Source: Planctomycetota bacterium (GTDB taxonomy: Bacteria > Planctomycetota > JACQVV01). Taken from it: a DNA stretch of 36,746 nt. Below, in pieces: positions 31,342 through 36,746 of this stretch. A program made the position numbers and the translations under genes. The stretch is taken from the NCBI GenBank assembly GCA_016209595.1, contig JACQVV010000215.1:1-36746 (forward strand), given 5' to 3'. A model generated the notes under the pieces. It worked only from the letters and a program-made list of their open reading frames with translations, was not told the DNA's origin and did not search any database. Position 1 is the first letter of the stretch. Each line of letters starts with the position of its first letter.

Positions 31342-31725
31342 ATGGCGTCCTTCGACATTCCCCTCAACCTCCCGCACGCGGCGACGATCGCGGGGCGGAT
31401 CGGCTACCACGTCGCCCGCTCCGCCGAGCCTCCCGCCGAGGCTTGCCGGGTCCTCTTCGAGCTCGTCGGCTCTCTCTCGGAGCTCCTGAACCCCTACGGG
31501 CTCTCGGGCGAAAACCCGCCCGAACCGGAGGCGAGCCGCGTGCGCGACGAGGCAGCCCGCCTCGGACGGGCGATCGTGGACGAGATCGAGACCCTCTCGC
31601 TCGGAGGCGACCGGCTCGGCCAATCGATCCGCAACCTCTTCGAGTGCCTGGAGCTCGGAGAGGAAGGGGTGTGGATCTCGCTCCGGGCGGGGGAGAACCC
31701 CGATTCGCTCCAGAGGCCCGTGTAG
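31342..31725 (+). CDS. Hypothetical protein paired with the phosphoesterase
   Basis: A 127-residue soluble protein of mainly helical pattern (ATIAGRIGYHVARSAEPPAE, then CRVLFELVGSLSELL, EASRVRDEAARLGRAIVDEI). GGAGGAG lies 8 nt before the ATG, which comes 4 nt after the phosphoesterase stop. Co-transcription suggests a functional link, but I do not recognise the family. Confidence 0.7.
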   Translation: MASFDIPLNLPHAATIAGRIGYHVARSAEPPAEACRVLFELVGSLSELLNPYGLSGENPPEPEASRVRDEAARLGRAIVDEIETLSLGGDRLGQSIRNLFECLELGEEGVWISLRAGENPDSLQRPV

Positions 31726-31732
31726 TTAGACT

Positions 31733-31757
31733 GGAGGCTGGAGACCGGAGGCTGGAG
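31733..31757. repeat. Short direct repeat in the convergent gap
   Basis: GGAGGCTGGAG occurs at 31733-31743 and again at 31747-31757, a 14-bp period, within a purine-rich strip between convergent genes. Probably slippage sequence without function. Confidence 0.6.
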
Positions 31758-31777
31758 GGAGAGGGAAGCCGATCACA

Positions 31778-32068
31778 TCACGCCGGGGCCAGCCGTCGGA
31801 CCTTCCTTCTTCTCTTCTGAAGTTCTCGGGTCAAGTCGTGATTTGTCTGCAGATTGAGCCACAGTTCAGGGCTCGTTCCAAGCGCTTCCGCCAGGAGAAC
31901 CGCGGTCTCCGCGGTGACACCCCTCTTGCCCCGGACGATCTCGTTGATGCGCTGAAGCGGCACGCCGAGGTGCTTGGCGAAGGCAACCTGCGAGATGTGG
32001 AGAGGCTTCAGGAAGTCTTCGAGGAGGACCTCTCCAGGGTGGGTCGTGATTCTACGATCGGGAAGCAT
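31778..32068 (-). CDS. higA: HigA-family antitoxin
   Basis: A 96-residue protein beginning HPGEVLLEDFL, the typical start of HigA/VapI-like antitoxins. The XRE helix-turn-helix follows: QVAFAKHLGVPLQRINEIVRGKRGV. The ending is ETAVLLAEALGTSPELWLNL, then LQTNHDL. It binds and neutralises the toxin encoded 36 nt upstream and normally represses the shared promoter. I chose ATG 32068 because upstream residues do not fit the family. The gene is cytoplasmic and in the toxin-first order characteristic of higBA. Confidence 0.93.
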   Translation of the reverse strand: MLPDRRITTHPGEVLLEDFLKPLHISQVAFAKHLGVPLQRINEIVRGKRGVTAETAVLLAEALGTSPELWLNLQTNHDLTRELQKRRRKVRRLAPA

Positions 32069-32104
32069 GCACCCCCACCTCAAGGTAGGACGAGGCAAAC
32101 CCCG

Positions 32105-32395
32105 TCAGTGATAGTCGACAATGCTCACTTCTGCCGGGCCGGCATCCGTCCAGGAGAAGATGATGCGCCACTGGTCGTTGATTCGAATACTCCACTTCCC
32201 GCGCGCGGAGCCCTTCAGGGCCTCCAGGCGGTTGCCGGGGGGAATGCGCAATTCCGAGAGGTGGATCGCCGCCGCCAGATAGTCCAGCTTGCGCCTTGCC
32301 ACCTTCCGGATGTCCTGCGGAATCGATCCTGCCTTGCCTGTTTGCTCCCCACGGTAGAGAGCTTGCGTGGCGGGGTCCGCGAACGAAACGATCAT
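32105..32395 (-). CDS. higB: HigB-family toxin (RelE/ParE-like mRNA interferase)
   Basis: A 96-residue basic protein with the family course: MIVSFADPATQALYRGE, then KLDYLAAAIHLSELRIPPGN, RLEALKG, and the closing WSIRINDQWRIIFSW...VSIVDYH. HigB toxins cut mRNA on the ribosome. The arginines and the C-terminal Tyr-His of the catalytic region are present, so it looks active. The gene precedes higA, as is usual. GGAAG lies before the ATG. Confidence 0.94.
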   Translation of the reverse strand: MIVSFADPATQALYRGEQTGKAGSIPQDIRKVARRKLDYLAAAIHLSELRIPPGNRLEALKGSARGKWSIRINDQWRIIFSWTDAGPAEVSIVDYH

Positions 32396-32649
32396 TCGTA
32401 CGCTTCCCGTGGCTCGTGGGTCGGATCGTCATGTTCTTCGTCGCCGTGAAAGCTCCGGCGGCAGTCGCGCGTCACGTTCGTCTCAAGTCTACGCTTCGAT
32501 GCTACATGGTTTTCCGGCAACGGGGCAACCCTCGACGAGGAAGTTCTCGTTCCTCGCACCCGAGGAGGGCACTGCCGGCGAGGCCGTCCGGCGCTACCTG
32601 GGCCGGTAGGTCAACTCCCGGAAGGGCTGCACGGCGTGGACGAATGCAG
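32396..32649. other. Gap with no supported gene upstream of higB
   Basis: About 250 bp between the divergent higB and the 78-residue gene. It must contain the higBA promoter but I see no convincing -35/-10 pair. A plus-strand frame ends here at 32609 with a protein-like tail (EEGTAGEAVRRYLGR) that could be a gene remnant; support is too weak to annotate. Confidence 0.4.
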
Positions 32650-32655
32650 TAGAGT
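32650..32655 (+). promoter_or_regulatory. -10 element 6 nt before a GTG start
   Basis: TAGAGT at 32650-32655 followed by 6 nt and the GTG at 32662; no ribosome site. This implies leaderless initiation of the small gene. No good -35 is seen. Confidence 0.35.
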
Positions 32656-32661
32656 CAGCCC

Positions 32662-32898
32662 GTGACCGTCGAGAGTTTCCAGCAGACTCTTTCCGCCCTT
32701 GTCCGGACGAGGCCGTTCCGGCGCTTTCGCGTCGAACTCGTCAGTGGATCAAGCTTCGAGGTCCATCATCCCGAGGCGATTGCGTTCCAGCGAGGGGTTG
32801 CCGTCTATCTGGCCCCCGACAACTCCCCCGTGATCTTCGACTCGGAGTCGGTCTGCCAGATCGTCGCCGAGCCCGGCGTGATCCAGGAGGCGAGCTGA
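32662..32898 (+). CDS. Small conserved-looking hypothetical protein
   Basis: A 78-residue soluble protein: VESFQQTLSALVRTRPFRRF, then RVELVSGSSFEVHHPEAIAF, a hydrophobic strand VAVYL and VCQIVAE. From memory, the pattern of an N-terminal helix, RPFxxFxVxLxxGxxFxVxHPE and a final strand matches a small beta-rich family frequent in Planctomycetota and some other soil phyla. I know no function for it. It starts with GTG directly after a -10-like box. Confidence 0.65.
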   Translation: MTVESFQQTLSALVRTRPFRRFRVELVSGSSFEVHHPEAIAFQRGVAVYLAPDNSPVIFDSESVCQIVAEPGVIQEAS

Positions 32899-32919
32899 CC
32901 GTCGCGCCCAGGAAATAGC

Positions 32920-35900
32920 TCACCCGCCAGCGCGTCTCACCTCCGCGAGGAGCCTCTCGAACTCGCCGCGCGAGGGAGGGGGACCCATCACGGGCGCCTC
33001 GTCGTCCTTCCAGCCGATCTTCTCGTACTCGGCGAGCGCGGCGGCGGCCTCGGGGAACCGCGAGAGCGCCGCGTAGGCGCGGCCGAGGAGCCAGGGGGTC
33101 GCCGTGAGGTCGGCCTTGTCCCGCACCTGTTCGAGGATGCCCAGGGCGTCGGCGGGCCTCCCGGCGTCGAGGAGCATCCGGGAGAGGACGAGGGCGTAGA
33201 GCGGGCTCCCGCCGGCCGCGACCACCGCGTCCCGCAAGTCCGCCAGGGCCCGGCCGGTATCTCCGGCAAGTTCCCGGAGGCGCGATCGGTAGAGGAGCGC
33301 TACGGACCGGTACTGCTCGGTGGTGCGGGGCACGGCGAGGGCGTCCTCCACGGCGCGGCCGAGCTCTTCGAGGTCTCCCGCCTCGAAGAGGGTCTGGAAG
33401 AGCGCCCCTGTCTCCTCTCCACCGGTGAATTTCCACGCGCCTCCGGCCCGGGCGCGGATTGCCGCGGCGCATGCGAGGTGGGCAGGCCGGCCCGTGGTTT
33501 TCGCGAGGAGCTCGAAGGCTTCCGCCGCGCCCAGGGCGTCTCCGAGCCCCCACCGGCAGGCGGCGAGCGTTGCGGGCCCTTCGGCCCCGAGCCAGGGGTC
33601 GCTCGCGACGCGGAGGGCATCACGGGCAGCCGATTCGCGCTCCCGCCCGAGGCGGAGCCGCGACCTCGCCCCTACCCAAAGGGCGTAGATGTGCTCGGGG
33701 TCGATCGCGACCGCGCGATCGGCCGCCTCGACCGCGCCGGCGAAGTCACCGCGCAGGCGGCGAGCGTTGGCCAGTGCATACCACATCGACGCGGGCTTGG
33801 ACGAGAGCCGGACCCACCGGCGCCATTCTTCGTCGCTAGTGCCCCACCATGCGGCGAGCATGCCGAGGTCGTCGTGGGCGAAGCCCTTGGGGGAGTAGAA
33901 ATAAGTGTTCTTGCGGAGGAGCTCCAGAACCTCTCCGCGGTCCCCCTGCCGCGCCAGGACATCGGCGAAGTTGAACTGGTTCAGGGAGTCGAAGGGGTTC
34001 CGGTCGACGAGGGCCCGGTATCCCTCGATCACCTCGGTCCTGCCGAGGCTCCACTGGACGTGGAGCGTGCCGAGGAAGGAGGAATCCGGATGTCCGCGGA
34101 GCGCCTCCTCGATCTCGCGGGCCGCGCCGGGGTCGTCCCCTGCCGCGTCCCGGGCGATCGCCTCCAGGAGATGGCGCTCCCAGCCCTCGGGGGCGGCCAC
34201 CCGGGCCGCGTCCAGCGCACCGGGCGCCGCTCGGTCCGCGTAGCCGAGCCAGTGACGGAGGAAGAGGGCGGCGAAGCCAGGCTCGGGCTCGCGCCGGCCC
34301 GCCTCGGCGAGCCTGTCGAGGAGTTTCTTCCCGCCCGCCCGCTCGCGCACCTCCACGAGGAGATTCTGGAGGGCCTCGCTCTCGCGCCCGAGGTTGTCGA
34401 AGGCGAGGACGAGCGCTTCCTTGGCGAGCTCCCACTCTCCCGAGCGCAGGGCGACGACGGTCCGCCAGACGTGGGCGGCGCCGAGCCTGGGGTCGATCTC
34501 GACCGCTTTCGCGAGGGCTCGCTCCGCCTCCGCGTCGTTCCCGAGGACGATCTCGTGCTGACCGTGGTAGAGCCAGAGGAGGGCGGGGCAGGCGCCGGAC
34601 TCGAGCGCCGGAACGACAAGCGAGTCGAGCTCGCTCGCGATCGCGGCGCTCTTGGGCAGGCTCGTGGTGAAGGTCCACGGATGGACCTCCGGCTCTCCCT
34701 CCAGCGCCTCCCGCCGCGCGAGGTAGTCGAGCAGACGCGCGAAGCCGTCTTCCGGGTTCACGGCGAGGGCCTCGTCGAACGCCGCCCGCGAGCCCACCCG
34801 GTCGCCGGTCGCGGCGGCGAGCGACCCCCGGAGTCGCGCGAGCGGCGCCCTATCGGCCGCGAGCTTCTCCGCCCGCTCGACGAGGGCCAGAGAGGCCGGG
34901 TAGTCGGCGCGCGCGTACTCGCAGAGCGCGAGCGCGAGGAGGGCTTGCGGGGAGGCCGGGCGGATCGCGAGGGAGCGCTCGAGGTCGGGAATCGCCCGCG
35001 GGAAGTCCGCGACCGCCATCCGGGCGAGCGCGCGGTAGAGGAAGGGGACGGGATCGTACGGGCGCGCGCGGCCGGCCGAATCGAAGAGCTCCGCGGCGCG
35101 GCCGGCGTTCCCGTCCGCGAGCGCGAGGACGCCGAGGGCGAGGTCGCTCTCGGGACCGGAGAAGCGGCCCGCGGCCCAGGTCAGGTCCTGCTCCACGCGC
35201 TCCCGGAGCTCTCGCGAGCGGTCGGTCTCCCTGGGCGAGACCACCCGTTCGAGCGCGCCGCGGTGGGAGACGGGGAGTGGGAGCTCCCTCGCGGCCTGAT
35301 AGATCTGGGCGCGGACCCAGGCCCGGCGCAGCCGGAGGCGGTCGTCGCCGCCGGACGATTCTCTTAGTACATTAGAAAGAGCGCGCGAGAGGTCACGCTC
35401 CGCGCCTTCGAGGTCTCCCTTCGCGGCGAGCGCCTCCGCTCGGAGTGAGAGGGCATCCTTGCTCGACGGGTCGGCTTCGATTGCCGAGGTCGCCTCCCGG
35501 ATCGCAAGATCGAGACGCTGCGACAGCAGGGCGGGGTCGGGCTCGGGGGTCCGGGCGACGAACTCCGCCTCGAGGAGCGCTTCCCGGGCTTTCTCGATGT
35601 GTTCGCGATGTTCGCGCGCGACCTGGTCCCGATCGCTGCTGCCGGGGGCGGCCTCCCCTCCATTGCGCCCATCGCCCAGGAAGACGAGGAGAGCCGCCGC
35701 CCCGGCGAGGCCGGCAAGAGCGATCCCCGCCCCGGCCAGGAACCCGATCCGGCGCCGGGCCCACTCCCCGAATCGCCGGCGCCCGCGCTCCACGCGGGCG
35801 CGGCGGAGGGCCGCGCGCGGCCTCTGACCGGCGAGGAAGCGAGCGAGATCCCGGGCGAGCTCTCCCGCGTCCGCGTAGCGCCGGGTTGGGTTCTTCTCCA

Positions 35901-36645
35901 TGGCCCGCTCGACGATGGCCGCGAGGCCGGGCGCGACCTTGGGGTTCGCCCGGCGGATCGGCTCCGGCGGGCCCGCGAGCGCCCGTGTGATGATCTCGAC
36001 CGGCGTCGAGCCCACGTAGGGCGGCCGGCGAGCAAGGAGGTGGTAGAGCGTCGCCCCGAGCGAGTAGACGTCGCTTCGCGCGTCGAGCTCGCGCATCTTT
36101 CCCTCGGCCTGCTCCGGCGGCATGTACGCGGGTGTTCCGAAGATCGTTCCGGATGCCGTGAGCGAGGGGTCGCCCGCCAGCGCCCGGGCGAGCCCGAAGT
36201 CGGTGACCACGGCGCGACCCTGGGCGACGAGGATGTTCGCGGGTTTGAGGTCGCGGTGGATGACCCCCTCTGCGTGCGCGGCGGCGACTCCCTCGGCCGC
36301 CTGCCTCACGATGCCGGCGGCCTCCTTGGGGGAGAGCGAGAAGGGATCCGGCGGCGCGCCCGGGATGTACTCCATGACGAGGAACCGCTCGCCGACGTCG
36401 TAGATCGAGACTACGCTCGGGTGGCGGATGCGCGCCGCCAGGCGCGCCTCGCGCTGGAATCTCGCCAGGTCTTCGGCGTCGCCGCCTCGGAGCGCCTTGA
36501 TCGCGACCTCGCGCTTGAGCTCCAGATCTTGGGCGAGCCAGACCTCGCCGAATCCGCCCCGCCCGAGGAGGCGGAGAGCCTCGTAGCGCGCGCCGAAGGA
36601 CGGACGATCGACGTGGGCCGATCGTCCGGAGGCGCTCGCGTCCAC
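32920..36645 (-). CDS. Large Ser/Thr protein kinase with membrane helix and TPR-like sensor region
   Basis: A 1241-residue kinase. Cytoplasmic kinase domain (about 20-275) with every catalytic motif: GRGGFGEV (28-35), VAIK with Lys50, HRDLKPAN (130-137), DFG (149-151), GTPAYMPPEQ and DVYSLGATLYHLL. An Arg-rich juxtamembrane stretch, one membrane helix (about 300-323) and a long extracytoplasmic part with tetratricopeptide-like repeats follow (examples: RAYAALSRFPEAAAALAEYE; ALALCEYARADYPASLALVE). This plan is typical of planctomycete sensor kinases. The GTG at 36645 is only the last plausible start: the frame stays open to the window's right edge and reads like protein (PPPDEDLVLGRERE). The true N-terminus may therefore lie beyond position 36746. 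Confidence 0.88.
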   Translation of the reverse strand: MDASASGRSAHVDRPSFGARYEALRLLGRGGFGEVWLAQDLELKREVAIKALRGGDAEDLARFQREARLAARIRHPSVVSIYDVGERFLVMEYIPGAPPDPFSLSPKEAAGIVRQAAEGVAAAHAEGVIHRDLKPANILVAQGRAVVTDFGLARALAGDPSLTASGTIFGTPAYMPPEQAEGKMRELDARSDVYSLGATLYHLLARRPPYVGSTPVEIITRALAGPPEPIRRANPKVAPGLAAIVERAMEKNPTRRYADAGELARDLARFLAGQRPRAALRRARVERGRRRFGEWARRRIGFLAGAGIALAGLAGAAALLVFLGDGRNGGEAAPGSSDRDQVAREHREHIEKAREALLEAEFVARTPEPDPALLSQRLDLAIREATSAIEADPSSKDALSLRAEALAAKGDLEGAERDLSRALSNVLRESSGGDDRLRLRRAWVRAQIYQAARELPLPVSHRGALERVVSPRETDRSRELRERVEQDLTWAAGRFSGPESDLALGVLALADGNAGRAAELFDSAGRARPYDPVPFLYRALARMAVADFPRAIPDLERSLAIRPASPQALLALALCEYARADYPASLALVERAEKLAADRAPLARLRGSLAAATGDRVGSRAAFDEALAVNPEDGFARLLDYLARREALEGEPEVHPWTFTTSLPKSAAIASELDSLVVPALESGACPALLWLYHGQHEIVLGNDAEAERALAKAVEIDPRLGAAHVWRTVVALRSGEWELAKEALVLAFDNLGRESEALQNLLVEVRERAGGKKLLDRLAEAGRREPEPGFAALFLRHWLGYADRAAPGALDAARVAAPEGWERHLLEAIARDAAGDDPGAAREIEEALRGHPDSSFLGTLHVQWSLGRTEVIEGYRALVDRNPFDSLNQFNFADVLARQGDRGEVLELLRKNTYFYSPKGFAHDDLGMLAAWWGTSDEEWRRWVRLSSKPASMWYALANARRLRGDFAGAVEAADRAVAIDPEHIYALWVGARSRLRLGRERESAARDALRVASDPWLGAEGPATLAACRWGLGDALGAAEAFELLAKTTGRPAHLACAAAIRARAGGAWKFTGGEETGALFQTLFEAGDLEELGRAVEDALAVPRTTEQYRSVALLYRSRLRELAGDTGRALADLRDAVVAAGGSPLYALVLSRMLLDAGRPADALGILEQVRDKADLTATPWLLGRAYAALSRFPEAAAALAEYEKIGWKDDEAPVMGPPPSRGEFERLLAEVRRAGG

Positions 36646-36712
36646 CTCCCGCTCGCGCCCGAGGACCAGATCCTCGTCAGGGGGAGGGGAACAGCCCCCT
36701 CTTCCGGGCGAC

Positions 36713-36741
36713 GGGGTTCGGGGTTCGGGGTTCGGGGGTTC
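36713..36741. repeat. Heptamer tandem repeat
   Basis: Four units of GGGGTTC (the last with one extra G) lie at 36713-36741, just upstream of, or inside the extreme N-terminal code of, the large kinase. A 7-bp unit would shift frame with copy number if it is translated. Confidence 0.8.
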
Positions 36742-36746
36742 CGTCC

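Noticed and set aside
31838..32449. Plus-strand 200-codon frame over higBA
   Set aside because: It is antisense to two clear toxin-antitoxin genes with family motifs, and has no domain of its own.
32367..32609. 80-codon plus-strand frame between higB and the small gene
   Set aside because: The first half is an antisense shadow of the higB start and Arg/Ser-rich; only the last 20 residues look protein-like. No ribosome site.

Overview
This is a high-G+C window (mostly G/C-ending codons) from a Gram-negative-type bacterium: it encodes signal peptides, a lipoprotein, a 16-strand-type outer-membrane porin and periplasmic redox enzymes. A very large Ser/Thr kinase with a TPR-like tail, a second degenerate kinase, short family proteins and giant secreted proteins of unknown function together suggest Planctomycetota or a neighbouring uncultured lineage. 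That placement is inference; there is no rRNA or tRNA gene here to test it.

Layout. 1-5 kb: a secreted protein cut by the left edge, then housekeeping genes ispD, ispF and cysS on the plus strand. Three minus-strand genes (a small ORF with an aspartic-protease-like partner, and a CBS-pair protein) sit between ispD and ispF. 5-10.6 kb: a Spy/CpxP-like periplasmic protein, a large secreted protein, a membrane protein combining biotinyl-lipoyl-like and regulatory-like segments, and a zinc-ribbon protein. 10.6-12.8 kb: decayed sequence (a SecA-like gene with its centre deleted, plus a fragment of another gene) and an HNH endonuclease gene.

13.0-26.5 kb is the striking part: a respiratory island. 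It starts with a membrane-anchored dihaem cytochrome c fused to an ethylbenzene-dehydrogenase-gamma-like haem-b domain. This is followed in the same operon by a histidine kinase with a RegB-like quinone-binding heptad (GGIENPF) and an NtrC-type sigma-54 activator. Next come a type II DMSO-reductase-family molybdoenzyme (Tat-exported alpha, four-cluster Fe-S beta, TorD-like chaperone), a lipoprotein paralogue of the first cytochrome that probably acts as the gamma/electron-transfer subunit, and an OprO/P-like porin. I find sigma-54-type -24/-12 elements in front of both operons. An inverted pair of 12-bp sites lies at enhancer distance upstream of the molybdoenzyme promoter. The picture is a complete self-regulated module: porin admits substrate, periplasmic Mo enzyme transforms it, cytochromes carry electrons, and the kinase reports the quinone pool. 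The substrate cannot be read from sequence. There is no chlorite dismutase, nitrite reductase or cofactor gene nearby.

The island (9.8-26.65 kb) lies between an intact gene 3' end and a decayed direct duplicate of about 130 bp of that same 3' end. Together with the pseudogenes and the visibly less G+C-biased sequence of 13-18.2 kb, this suggests acquisition or rearrangement.

26.8-36.7 kb: a GH18-like protein, a short-chain dehydrogenase, a pseudokinase, a metallophosphoesterase with a short partner, a higBA toxin-antitoxin pair, a small conserved-looking protein and the large kinase, whose frame stays open to the right edge. Across the window at least seven genes have a -10-like hexamer only 6-9 nt before the start codon, suggesting leaderless transcripts. 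No CRISPR array, tRNA, rRNA or intact insertion sequence was seen.
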